Positions 55,671 to 63,945 of a stretch of DNA of 64,000 nucleotides are shown one piece after another. The stretch is from CAZMGV01 sp964621525 [NCBI: uncultured bacterium] (lineage in GTDB: Bacteria; JAGRBM01). A model generated the notes under the pieces. That model worked only from the letters and a program-made list of their open reading frames with translations, ran no database searches and had not been told where the DNA came from. The translations under genes and the position numbers were made by a program. Every line of letters starts with the position of its first letter. Positions within the stretch are counted from its first letter, which is position 1. The stretch lies in contig CAZUMS010000023.1 in assembly GCA_964621525.1 (NCBI GenBank), positions 9,272 through 73,271 of the forward strand, in the 5' to 3' direction.

Positions 55671-55694
55671 ATGCATATCAGATATGCATATAAT
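55671..55694 (+). promoter_or_regulatory. Palindrome plus promoter of the DUF4160/BrnA-like pair
   Basis: ATGCATAT-CAG-ATATGCAT (55671-55689), an 8-bp perfect dyad, sits directly against a consensus -10 TATAAT (55689-55694). A -35-like TGGAGA ends at 55670, 18 bases away. The dyad therefore fills the spacer, as in autoregulated toxin-antitoxin promoters. Confidence 0.7.
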
Positions 55695-55700
55695 GGGCGG

Positions 55701-55934
55701 GTGGCTCCGGCGATTTTTCACATCGGGAACACGCGGATCGTCATCTACCCGCATGACCACCAGCCGCCCCATGTGCATGTGATCGGTCCCGGTGCGGAGG
55801 CGAAGTTCGATCTGGAAACGTTCAGGTGCCTGATGAACCGGGGGTTCGACCGCGCCACGGTGAGCCGGTTCCGGAAGTTCCTGAAGGAACGGCAGGAGAC
55901 CCTGCTGGAGGCGTGGCATGAGTACCAGAAATAA
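55701..55934 (+). CDS. DUF4160 family protein, probable leaderless start
   Basis: 77 residues from GTG 55701 (MAPAIFHIGNTRIV). The pattern IFHIGNTRIVIYPHDHQPPHVHV is the DUF4160 signature with its histidine cluster; AKFDLETFRCL follows. A consensus TATAAT ends 6 bases before the GTG, so transcription should start at or next to the start codon, giving a leaderless mRNA. DUF4160 genes commonly pair with DUF2442 genes in toxin-antitoxin-like units. Here the partner is a BrnA-like protein that overlaps by 17 bases. Function not established. Confidence 0.8.
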   Translation: MAPAIFHIGNTRIVIYPHDHQPPHVHVIGPGAEAKFDLETFRCLMNRGFDRATVSRFRKFLKERQETLLEAWHEYQK

Positions 55935-56169
55935 CCGGCTCTCTTACGGCGACGTGTCGGTCCCCGCAGGCGCTTTCCTGCCGAAAAACGTCAAGGAACG
56001 GATCACGATCATGATCGACCAGGATATTCTCGATCACTACCGGGGACAGGCCCGCAAGTCCGGCGAGAGGTACCAGACGCTCATCAACCGGGCCCTGCGG
56101 GAATCGCTCGTCCATCCCGGTCTTGAAGACCGCGTGGCCCGGATTGAACGGAAGCTGAAGATCGCCTGA
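55918..56169 (+). CDS. BrnA-like antitoxin-type protein
   Basis: 83 residues. The C-terminal half, ITIMIDQDILDHYRGQARKSGERYQTLINRALRESL, matches the BrnA/ribbon-helix-helix-like pattern (beta strand, helix, YQTLINxALR). The N-terminus is a short polar arm. It overlaps the DUF4160 gene by 17 bases, so the two are co-translated. As an antitoxin-like DNA-binding protein it may recognise the upstream palindrome (inference). No BrnT toxin is present. Confidence 0.78.
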   Translation: MSTRNNRLSYGDVSVPAGAFLPKNVKERITIMIDQDILDHYRGQARKSGERYQTLINRALRESLVHPGLEDRVARIERKLKIA

Positions 56170-56214
56170 CCGGTTTGCCCTCTCCCGTTTCCATCGTCCA
56201 CCCTCACCGCCGCC

Positions 56215-56922
56215 ATGACAGACCGGCGGCTCCAGGCGGTGATTTTCGACTTCGACGGCGTGATCGCCGATTCGGAACCCCTGCATCTGCGCCTGTTCCA
56301 GCGGGTGCTCGGGGAACTGGGAATAGACCTGACCCGGGAGCTCTACTATGCCCGGTACCTGCATCTGGACGACGAGGGGCTGTTCCGCGCCGTCCATGAG
56401 GACACGGGCAGGGCGATTCGCGATTCCGAGGTCGCCCGGCTGGTGCTCCGCAAGGAAGCGGTCTTCATGGAAGAGGCTCTCCACGGAGAGGGCGCCGTGC
56501 GGCTGTTTCCGAACGTCGGCGGCCTGATCCGCGGCCTCAAGGCGGCGAAGCTACCTGTTGCCGTCGCCTCCGGCGCGCTCGCGAACGAAATCGCCGCTAT
56601 CCTCGAACACTACCAGTTGCTTGACTGCTTCGGCACGGTCATCGGTGCGAAGGAGTGCGTCCATCACAAGCCGCACCCCGAGCCCTACGAACGGGCCTTC
56701 GGCTGGCTGAACGAGAACGGCGGAGATGGAAAGCTCGACAAACGGTTCGTGATCGCCATCGAGGACTCCGTGGGCGGCCTGAACTCGGCCCGCGCCGCGG
56801 GTATGAGGACCCTCGGAGTCACGAACTCCTACCCGGCGGAAAAACTCGCCCCCCATGCCGACCGCGTCACGGACCGGCTCCCCGCCTCGGTTGACGAACT
56901 GGCCGCCCTGATGAACCTTTAG
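56215..56922 (+). CDS. HAD-superfamily phosphatase (beta-phosphoglucomutase-like)
   Basis: 235 residues. Motif I VIFDFDGVIADSEPLH, a helical cap with DDEGLFRAVHEDTG, motif II VAVASGAL, motif III lysine in KECVHHKPHPEPY and motif IV VIAIEDSVGGLNSARAAGM. The phosphate-transfer aspartates are all present. Substrate may be a sugar phosphate. Start ATG 56215. Followed by a membrane-protein gene after 4 bases. Confidence 0.92.
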   Translation: MTDRRLQAVIFDFDGVIADSEPLHLRLFQRVLGELGIDLTRELYYARYLHLDDEGLFRAVHEDTGRAIRDSEVARLVLRKEAVFMEEALHGEGAVRLFPNVGGLIRGLKAAKLPVAVASGALANEIAAILEHYQLLDCFGTVIGAKECVHHKPHPEPYERAFGWLNENGGDGKLDKRFVIAIEDSVGGLNSARAAGMRTLGVTNSYPAEKLAPHADRVTDRLPASVDELAALMNL

Positions 56923-56926
56923 GCCC

Positions 56927-57433
56927 ATGCGCTATTTCCGCGAACTCGCGGTGAACCGGTCCGATGTGCCCCCGGCAACGGGCCTGCTGGCCGGGCTCGC
57001 CTTCGGCGTCTGCGTATTCGGGCTCTGGTTCAGCCAGACGCTCGTCACCACCCGGCCACTGGTGATCCTGACCGCCTACTCCCTGCCGCTCGTCCTGCTC
57101 GCCGGAGGGTTCGCGGGGATTCTCCTCGGCTCCCGGAACGCACTCCGGTTCACCCGGTTCTTTCTCGGCCTCGTGCTGTCGGCCCTGCTGATCCCGCTCG
57201 CCTGGACGGCGGCTTACAGCGACTTCCTGCTCCCGGCCGCCGGGTCGGCCCTCTGCCTCTTCTACCTGGGCAGCATCCTGTACGGGCTCCAGGGAAGCGA
57301 GGACACGGTCCTCGGCCCTCCGCCCACCCGCGGGCAGCTTCGCCGCCGGATCGTGGCCCTCGCCATCATCGCCGCCGCCTTCTCCGCCGCCAGCTGGATC
57401 TGGGCCGGCCGGAACGGAATCCGGCTGTTCTGA
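56927..57433 (+). CDS. Hypothetical integral membrane protein
   Basis: 168 residues with about five hydrophobic helices (LLAGLAFGVCVFGLWF, LVILTAYSLPLVLLAGGFAG, FFLGLVLSALLIPLAWTAAY, AGSALCLFYLGSILYGL, IVALAIIAAAFSAASWIW). No family recognised. Four bases after the HAD gene, so co-transcribed. Confidence 0.75.
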   Translation: MRYFRELAVNRSDVPPATGLLAGLAFGVCVFGLWFSQTLVTTRPLVILTAYSLPLVLLAGGFAGILLGSRNALRFTRFFLGLVLSALLIPLAWTAAYSDFLLPAAGSALCLFYLGSILYGLQGSEDTVLGPPPTRGQLRRRIVALAIIAAAFSAASWIWAGRNGIRLF

Positions 57434-57498
57434 TCCGCTGGCCCTGTGCCCGCAGGTCGCCTATTCTCGCCCTTCAGGAGAGCCGAGGAACCCGCCGG

Positions 57499-58224
57499 AT
57501 GCCCCGTACTATCGTTCATGTTGAGGACGACGAGAACGTCCTCAAGCTCGTCGCCATGACGCTGAAGGGCCTCGACGCGGAAGTCGTCTCCGTGAACGAC
57601 CCCCTCGCCGCCGGACGCACGATCCGCGAGAAAAAACCCGATCTCATCGTCTGCGACATCTCCATGCCCGGGAAAAACGGGTTCGAGGTTATCCGCGAGG
57701 TCCGCGAAGGCCAGCCGCCCGTGACGGCGCCGGTCATCTTCTTCTCCGCCATGGGCGACGACATGTTCGTGAAGATGGCGCTCGAGCTCGGCGCGGTCGA
57801 CTTCGTCCGCAAGCCCGCAAGCGCCAGCGAGATCCGCTCCCGCGTGAAGGCCTGGCTGGACGCACCGTCCGGCGAGAACCGCAAGCAGAAGAGCACCGTG
57901 GTCCGCGGCCAGCTCGACGTCCTCACGGTCGCCGACATGCTCCGTTTCTTCGACATCCGCCGGCGCTCGGGCATCATCAAGGTGTGGGTGGGCGGAACCC
58001 GGCACGGCGAGCTGCACGTCCAGAAGTCGGTCATCACCGGCGCCATGGACCCCGATGGCAGCGGCGAGGCGGCCGCCCGCCGCCTGCTCGCGCTGAAAAG
58101 CGGCGAGATCGAAGCGGTCATGCTCGAACAGGTGGACTCGAAGGGCGGTCTCTCGCTCCCCGTCGGCAGGCTGCTCGGCGAGGCCCTGCCGCCCGCGCCC
58201 CCCTCGGCGCCGCCCCGGAGCTGA
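57499..58224 (+). CDS. Response regulator with DUF4388-like effector domain
   Basis: 241 residues. Receiver 1-120: IVHVEDDENVLKLV, phospho-acceptor D in LIVCDISMPGKNG, conserved lysine in FVRKPAS. The C-terminal domain (VVRGQLDVLTVADMLRFFDIRRRSGIIKVWVGG) matches DUF4388 (PATAN-type), found in gliding and signalling proteins of delta-type bacteria. No DNA-binding domain, so output is by protein contact. Ends in a proline-rich tail. Convergent with the double-receiver gene, 5 bases apart. Confidence 0.88.
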   Translation: MPRTIVHVEDDENVLKLVAMTLKGLDAEVVSVNDPLAAGRTIREKKPDLIVCDISMPGKNGFEVIREVREGQPPVTAPVIFFSAMGDDMFVKMALELGAVDFVRKPASASEIRSRVKAWLDAPSGENRKQKSTVVRGQLDVLTVADMLRFFDIRRRSGIIKVWVGGTRHGELHVQKSVITGAMDPDGSGEAAARRLLALKSGEIEAVMLEQVDSKGGLSLPVGRLLGEALPPAPPSAPPRS

Positions 58225-58229
58225 TCCGG

Positions 58230-59081
58230 TCAGCCTCCCGTATACTGAAGCACCATGTCCCGGATCTGGTCGACGGTGGCCGGCTTCTGGAGAAATCCGT
58301 CCGCTCCGCTGTTCAGGACGTCCTTCTTCACGTTGATCGCCGAATAGACGACGATCTTCGCATCCGCGCCGGGCGGCTTCGGTCCGCCGCCGCCCCGGAT
58401 TGCCTTCAGCACCTGCCCGCCGCTCAGTTTCGGCATCATGTAGTCGAGAATGATGAGATCCGGGTTCCAGCTTCGCAGGACCGCGAGCACTTCCTCGCCG
58501 TTCCGGGCCACCCGCACCTCCATGCCCATCTGCTGCGTCAGGTATCCGGTCAGCAGCCGGAGCAGCACAACGTCGTCGTCGCAGACGAGCACCCGCCGCC
58601 GGCGCGGAGGCGCTCCGGGAGCAGGAGGCGCCGCTTCCGGGGGCCGTGACGCCGCCGGCGGCCCTGCCGGGCGGCCATCCAGAAGCGCCGAGGCCGCCGA
58701 GATCACCGCACTCAGTTTCACCGGTTTCGCCAGATAGCCACCCGCACCGATATCGAGCGCCACGCCGCGCTCCTCCATCGAGGCGCTGCCGGAAATCACC
58801 AGGATCGGGATGTCGTGGTAGCCGCGGATCGACCGCACCTTGGTGATGAAGCGCAGGCCGCCCATGACCGGCATGTTGAGATCGGTGATGATCAGCGCGA
58901 ACTGGTAGTCCTGAAAAAGCTTGAGCGCCTCGATGCCGTCGCTCGCGGAATGCGTCTCGACCTCTGGAAGCGTCCGAAGCGCCTTGGACAGCTGGCTGCA
59001 GAAAGCCGCCGAGTCGTCGACGATGAGTATCCGGCGTGGTGCCACCAGAACGTGCTCCCCGCCCCTTCCGTGAATTTCCAT
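58230..59081 (-). CDS. Tandem receiver-domain protein
   Basis: 283 residues from ATG 59081 (MEIHGRGGEHVL). Two receivers: first RRILIVDDSAAFCSQL with D in LIITDLNMPVMGG and K in YLAKPVK; second RRRVLVCDDDVVLLRLL with D in LIILDYMMPKLSGG and K in FLQKPAT. They are joined by an Ala/Pro linker of about 25 residues. No output domain, so it may act as a phosphate shuttle or sink. The frame is open upstream through the tRNA-Gly gene, which is not coding. Confidence 0.9.
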   Translation of the reverse strand: MEIHGRGGEHVLVAPRRILIVDDSAAFCSQLSKALRTLPEVETHSASDGIEALKLFQDYQFALIITDLNMPVMGGLRFITKVRSIRGYHDIPILVISGSASMEERGVALDIGAGGYLAKPVKLSAVISAASALLDGRPAGPPAASRPPEAAPPAPGAPPRRRRVLVCDDDVVLLRLLTGYLTQQMGMEVRVARNGEEVLAVLRSWNPDLIILDYMMPKLSGGQVLKAIRGGGGPKPPGADAKIVVYSAINVKKDVLNSGADGFLQKPATVDQIRDMVLQYTGG

Positions 59082-59212
59082 GGAACCTTGTCCGCGAAGA
59101 TTACACAGCCGCGCTGCGGGAGGTAAACGGTAGGACCAAATATTGGCGTGTCCGGAAAGACCCCGAACATGGATAGGGCTGGTTGAGAATGTTTTTTTTG
59201 GGGGGGGGAATC

Positions 59213-59288
59213 TGGAGCGGGCTACGGGGCTCGAACCCGTGACCTCGACCTTGGCAAGGTCGCGCTCTACCAACTGAGCTAAGCCCGC
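59213..59288 (-). tRNA. tRNA-Gly (GCC)
   Basis: Minus-strand cloverleaf GCGGGCT ... AGCCCGC-T-CCA with encoded CCA. D arm GCTC...GAGC, anticodon stem CGACC/GGTCG with loop TTGCCAA, anticodon GCC, T arm ACGGG-TTCGAGC-CCCGT. 76 bases. Confidence 0.97.
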
Positions 59289-59306
59289 CTCTTTGAGGCG
59301 AGGCGC

Positions 59307-59336
59307 TATCTACTCAGAGGGGGCCGAGCTTGTCAA
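59307..59336 (-). promoter_or_regulatory. Sigma70 promoter of tRNA-Gly
   Basis: Minus strand TTGACA (59336-59331), 18-base spacer, TAGATA (59312-59307), about 19 bases before the tRNA 5' end. Confidence 0.65.
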
Positions 59337-59372
59337 TACGTCTTTGGCGGCATCCTGAAGCGGTCAAAATAA

Positions 59373-59414
59373 GGAACCCCGCACATCCAAATCGACCTGA
59401 ATGCGCGGGGTTCC
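59373..59414. terminator. Terminator closing the candidate RNA
   Basis: GGAACCCCGC and GCGGGGTTCC, 10 bp perfect, with a 22-base internal segment. On the minus strand the stem is followed by TTATTTTG; on the plus strand by GGTTTTCG. Confidence 0.7.
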
Positions 59415-59559
59415 GGTTTTCGGTGAACTGTGGGGATTGGCTTGGAGGCTTGCACCCCTGGGTGCCGGACTCCACGTCTTCAGCCCCGCCCCCGCCGAAA
59501 CGGATCAGGCATGGCTGCGGTCAGGAACTTCCGGCCGGTCGAGTTTCAGAGGCGGACCT

Positions 59560-59616
59560 CTAAACCTCAGCCACCTCACTTACGATCATCGACTGAAAAC
59601 ATGAATAACTATCCAA
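59560..59616 (-). CDS. Possible 18-codon ORF with a perfect Shine-Dalgarno
   Basis: TTG 59616 gives MDSYSCFQSMIVSEVAEV and stop TAG 59562-59560. AGGAGG is 9 bases upstream, inside the 14-base full anti-SD complement, which is ideal spacing. The strength of the site is exceptional for the window and would be wasted on a non-coding RNA, unless the RNA binds ribosomes for another reason. Product unknown; translation is unproven. Confidence 0.4.
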   Translation of the reverse strand: MDSYSCFQSMIVSEVAEV

Positions 59617-59653
59617 GTCGGATCACCTCCTTTCCAGTGTGCTGAAAGAATAA

Positions 59654-59690
59654 CACGCGCCGGGCGGCTCCGGGAGAGCGACGGCGCGTG
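59654..59690 (-). terminator. Terminator of lolA
   Basis: CACGCGCCG and CGGCGCGTG form a 9-bp stem with a 19-base GC-rich loop, followed on the minus strand by TTATTCTTTC, 37 bases after the lolA stop. Confidence 0.65.
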
Positions 59691-59726
59691 AAATTTCGTC
59701 ATTCCGGGCCGGATCGACGGAGTGCG

Positions 59727-60401
59727 TCAGAACTTCTGGATTTTCGTTCCCGCCGGCGGGGCCGGGGTGAAGATCGTGTCGGCAATTTCGCCGTTCTCCA
59801 CGATCCCGCTGAACCGGATCGTGGTGCGCGAGCCCTGCGGATCCGACTGGTGGAGGCCCAGCAGGCGGAACGATTTCGGGTCCACGATCAGGGTCATCTG
59901 GAAATTCCCGAGTTTGGGGTCCTTCGCCTCGAGCTGGACGCGGTAGTTGCCCTCGCCGTCGAACAACCCCAGTTCCGGCTCCCGGATCACGAACGATTCC
60001 TTGAGCTCCCCGAGCCCTTTGAGGAAATTCGCCGGCGTCGGCGAGTCGAACGCTTCCTCGAGCTTCTTCACCGCCATGTAGTTCTCTTCGGCGTTGTAAT
60101 AGTAGAAAACCGTCCCGTTGCTCACGTACTTGAGCGGCTGGGGCTTCTGGTAGTCCCAGTTCATCTTGCCGGGCAGCTTGAAATAGACCCGGCCTTCGGC
60201 GGTGCGCGGTTTTTTGGAGCCCGGCACGTAAGTTTCCTGGACGAATTTCGCCTCGATCGACTTCGTCTTGCGGTAGTTCGCCTGAACCTTCGCCGCCACC
60301 TCGTCCACCGTGAGCTTGCGGGACTGCTGCGCCCGTGCGGATGAAACTGCGGCGGCCGCGACAAGCAGCCCCGCGATCACAATCTGGAGTTTCCGGTTCA
60401 T
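59727..60401 (-). CDS. lolA: Outer-membrane lipoprotein carrier protein LolA
   Basis: 224 residues from ATG 60401 (MNRKLQIVIAGLL, signal peptide cut after SARA). Periplasmic carrier moving lipoproteins from LolCDE to the outer membrane. KTKSIEAKFVQETYVPGSKKPRTAEGRVYFKLPGKMNWDY (in blocks) is the typical N-terminal strand pattern, and LIVDPKSFRLLGLHQSDPQGSRTTIRFSGI the C-terminal one. A GTG four codons earlier overlaps the tilS stop (GTGA), so coupling to tilS is likely either way. Supports a diderm envelope. Confidence 0.92.
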   Translation of the reverse strand: MNRKLQIVIAGLLVAAAAVSSARAQQSRKLTVDEVAAKVQANYRKTKSIEAKFVQETYVPGSKKPRTAEGRVYFKLPGKMNWDYQKPQPLKYVSNGTVFYYYNAEENYMAVKKLEEAFDSPTPANFLKGLGELKESFVIREPELGLFDGEGNYRVQLEAKDPKLGNFQMTLIVDPKSFRLLGLHQSDPQGSRTTIRFSGIVENGEIADTIFTPAPPAGTKIQKF

Positions 60402-60409
60402 AACTGCCG

Positions 60410-61405
60410 TCACTGTTGGCCGGTTTTGCGGCGGCCCGCAACCCGGAGCCGGAGGGTCCCGTCCTTAATGAATATCTCCCGTCCGCCGGGGGCAGGCACC
60501 GGCCCCGAAGTCTCCCCCACGATCAGCGACTCGATCTCCCGCAGGCGGCTGTCCGTAAGGCCGGCTTCGGGGAGGCCCGACCGGCGCCACCACCGGGCGA
60601 TGCACTCGCGGCCCACAAGGGGCCCGAGCCCCCACGGGAAAACGGAGAGCCCCCCGCCAGGTAACCGGCGGATTTTCAGCTCGTCCTCCGCCCGGCCTTG
60701 AGACCAGTCGGACACTTCAGACTCTCGCCGGGCGAGCGCGGCGAGCTGCCGCGAGGCGCCGGGATGGACCTTCTCCAGCTCAGGCATGAGCTGAAGGCGC
60801 ACGAAAGTTCGGGTGCGGTCCACACGGCTGTTGGTCGAATCATCCCGCCACCCGAGATCCGCCGCCTTGAGGGCGGCCCGGAGTTCCTCGCGGCCGGCGC
60901 CGAGGAGCGGCCGGACGAACGGTGCTTCGATCTCGCGGAGCCCCGAAAGGCCGTCCGGCCCGGCACCCCGGCAGATCCGCCAGAGAACCGTCTCCGCCTG
61001 ATCGTCGCGGTTGTGGGCGAGCGCGATCCAGCCGCCTCTGGGGAGAGCGCGCCGGAAGAACCGGTGCCGGTCGGAGCGCGCCGCCTCTTCGGTCCGGGGG
61101 AGCCCTGCCGGTGAGCGCCGGACCGCGAGCTGGACGCCGTGTCGGCGGCAGAGGTCCCGGCAGAACCGTTCGTCGGCATCCGATTCCGCTCCCCGCCAGC
61201 CGTGATTCACATGGGCCGCCTTCAGCGACTTCACCCGTCCCTGCCGCTTCAGTTCCAGAAGCACATGAAACAGCGCCACGGAATCGCCGCCCCCCGACAG
61301 GCCGAGGAGGAGCGCCGGTGGACGGCCGAGGTTATCCACAACCTCACCCGCCGGACGGACGAAAGCATAAAGCGCTTTCGCTAACGGTCTTGATTCCCGA
61401 GACAT
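60410..61405 (-). CDS. tilS: tRNA(Ile)-lysidine synthase
   Basis: 331 residues. Modifies C34 of tRNA-Ile(CAU) to lysidine. The ATP P-loop LLGLSGGGDSVALFHVL, AAHVNHGWRGAESDADERFC, LAHNRDDQAETVLWRICRGAG and RPLLGAGREELRAAL are conserved. The C-terminal domains are short relative to the E. coli enzyme (432 aa). Overlaps lolA, which is an unusual partner. Confidence 0.94.
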   Translation of the reverse strand: MSRESRPLAKALYAFVRPAGEVVDNLGRPPALLLGLSGGGDSVALFHVLLELKRQGRVKSLKAAHVNHGWRGAESDADERFCRDLCRRHGVQLAVRRSPAGLPRTEEAARSDRHRFFRRALPRGGWIALAHNRDDQAETVLWRICRGAGPDGLSGLREIEAPFVRPLLGAGREELRAALKAADLGWRDDSTNSRVDRTRTFVRLQLMPELEKVHPGASRQLAALARRESEVSDWSQGRAEDELKIRRLPGGGLSVFPWGLGPLVGRECIARWWRRSGLPEAGLTDSRLREIESLIVGETSGPVPAPGGREIFIKDGTLRLRVAGRRKTGQQ

Positions 61406-61445
61406 GGCTCCATTAAGTAGCGCGGGCCCCGAGCAAACTCACTAG

Positions 61446-62750
<1,305 letters not shown>

Positions 62751-62778
62751 GCCCCTGTTTCCCGTCCCTCTCTGGCAG

Positions 62779-62807
62779 AAACGGCCTCCGGAACCGGAGG
62801 CCGTTTT
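62779..62807 (+). terminator. Terminator of eno
   Basis: AAACGGCCTCCGG-AA-CCGGAGGCCGTTTT, 13-bp perfect stem followed by TGTT, 29 bases after the eno stop. Confidence 0.9.
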
Positions 62808-62877
62808 GTTCCGGACAAGCCGTTTTTGAGCCGCCTCCGGGCTGGGCCATAATCCCCTGCGGCGAGGAACCTACCCC

Positions 62878-63810
62878 ATGAAACTGCTCAGGACCCCCGA
62901 CGAACGGTTCGCGAATCTCCCCGGTTATCCCTTCAAGCCTCACTACGTCATGGTGAAGGCGGACGGCACGCCGGAGATCCGGATGCACTATCTGGACGAG
63001 GGTCCCTCGGGCGGCCCCGTCGTGCTGCTCCTGCACGGCGAGCCGAGCTGGTCGTATCTCTACCGGAAGATGATTCCGCTGCTCACGGCGAAAGGCTGTC
63101 GCTGCATCGCACCGGATCTCATCGGCTTCGGCCGCTCGGACAAGCCGGCGGCGCAGGGCGACTATACGCACGTACGGCATGTGGCCTGGGTAGGGGACCT
63201 GATCCGGCAGCTTGGCCTGAATGAAATCACGCTCGTCTGCCAGGACTGGGGCGGACTGATCGGCCTCCGCCTCGTCGCCGAACAGGGGGAGCGGTTCGCC
63301 CGGGTCGTGGCGGCCAACACGGCCCTGCCCGACTTCCCGCAGAACGGCGTGGAGCCGGCCCTCACGAGAGCCGACAAGCTGAGGGGGATTTTCGGCTTCG
63401 GTTCGTGGTTCCTGTTCTCACAGCTCTATCCGTTCTGGACGGCGGGCCAGGTGGTCGCACTGGGCTGTGCCACGCGGCTCCCGCCCGAAGTGAAAGCCGC
63501 CTACGACGCCCCCTACCCCTCGCGCGACTACATGGCCGGGGCCCGGGTGTTTCCGCGCCTCGTACCGAGCGACGGGAAGAACAACCGCGCCGCCTGGGAG
63601 CGTCTCGTGAAATGGGAAAAGCCCTTCCTCTGCGCTTTCAGCGACAAGGATCCGATCCTCTCGTCCTTCTCGGGGCTCTTTCCGGCTCTGGTCCCCGGGG
63701 CGAGGAACCAGCCCCACACGACGATCCGGGGCGGCGGCCATTTCCTGCAGGAGGACCGGGGCGAGGACCTCGCCGCCGTAGTCGCCTCCTTTATCGAAAA
63801 GACCCGCTGA
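62878..63810 (+). CDS. Haloalkane dehalogenase (DhlA-like, HLD-I)
   Basis: 310-residue alpha/beta-hydrolase, closely following DhlA of Xanthobacter. Oxyanion/halide region LLLHGEPSWSYLYRKMIP (E55), IAPDLIGFGRSDKP, nucleophile D123 with halide-binding W124 in VCQDWGGLIGL, acid in FSDKDPIL (about 258) and base H288 in GGGHFLQED. The Glu in HGEPSW and Trp after the nucleophile are what separate dehalogenases from epoxide hydrolases. It cleaves carbon-halogen bonds hydrolytically; the natural substrate is not predictable. Monocistronic after the eno terminator. Confidence 0.9.
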   Translation: MKLLRTPDERFANLPGYPFKPHYVMVKADGTPEIRMHYLDEGPSGGPVVLLLHGEPSWSYLYRKMIPLLTAKGCRCIAPDLIGFGRSDKPAAQGDYTHVRHVAWVGDLIRQLGLNEITLVCQDWGGLIGLRLVAEQGERFARVVAANTALPDFPQNGVEPALTRADKLRGIFGFGSWFLFSQLYPFWTAGQVVALGCATRLPPEVKAAYDAPYPSRDYMAGARVFPRLVPSDGKNNRAAWERLVKWEKPFLCAFSDKDPILSSFSGLFPALVPGARNQPHTTIRGGGHFLQEDRGEDLAAVVASFIEKTR

Positions 63811-63851
63811 CCGCCGGTTTCTGGCGGCCCGGTTTCGCCGTCCGAAGCCCG

Positions 63852-63880
63852 TTGACAGACCCGCCCGAAAACCTTTATCA
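63852..63880 (+). promoter_or_regulatory. Sigma70 promoter of tRNA-Met
   Basis: TTGACA (63852-63857), 17-base spacer, TTATCA (63875-63880), 65 bases before the tRNA. Confidence 0.6.
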
Positions 63881-63945
63881 GAGGGCTCCCGCTCCGGGAC
63901 CCTTTGCCGGGTTTTCCTCCGGTGCGGCGTGCGGTCCGCCCGCAT

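Larger units (their letters stand above)
59366..59640 (-). ncRNA. Candidate structured RNA with 16S-3'-end complement
   Basis: No protein gene explains this stretch between lolA and tRNA-Gly. On the minus strand it starts next to AAAGGAGGTGATCC (59633-59620), a perfect complement of the conserved 16S rRNA 3' end, continues through an 18-codon ORF, a hairpin GTTTAGAGG-TCCG-CCTCTGAAAC covering that ORF's stop (59565-59543), further GC-rich helices (GCACC-CAGG-GGTGC), and ends at a strong terminator. The lolA terminator lies just upstream. It does not match the signatures I know for RNase P, tmRNA, 6S or SRP RNA. Its promoter is not obvious. Boundaries are approximate. Confidence 0.5.

Noticed and set aside
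59082-59273. N-terminal extension of the double-receiver protein through 59273
   Set aside because: The extension is read from the tRNA-Gly gene and the T8-G9 tract; the receiver fold starts just after ATG 59081.
59620-59633. 16S rRNA gene remnant, because GGATCACCTCCTTT is the 16S 3' end
   Set aside because: Only 14 bases match as 16S sense, with no flanking helix-44 or helix-45 sequence upstream. The minus-strand reading as a full Shine-Dalgarno with a properly spaced start codon explains it better.
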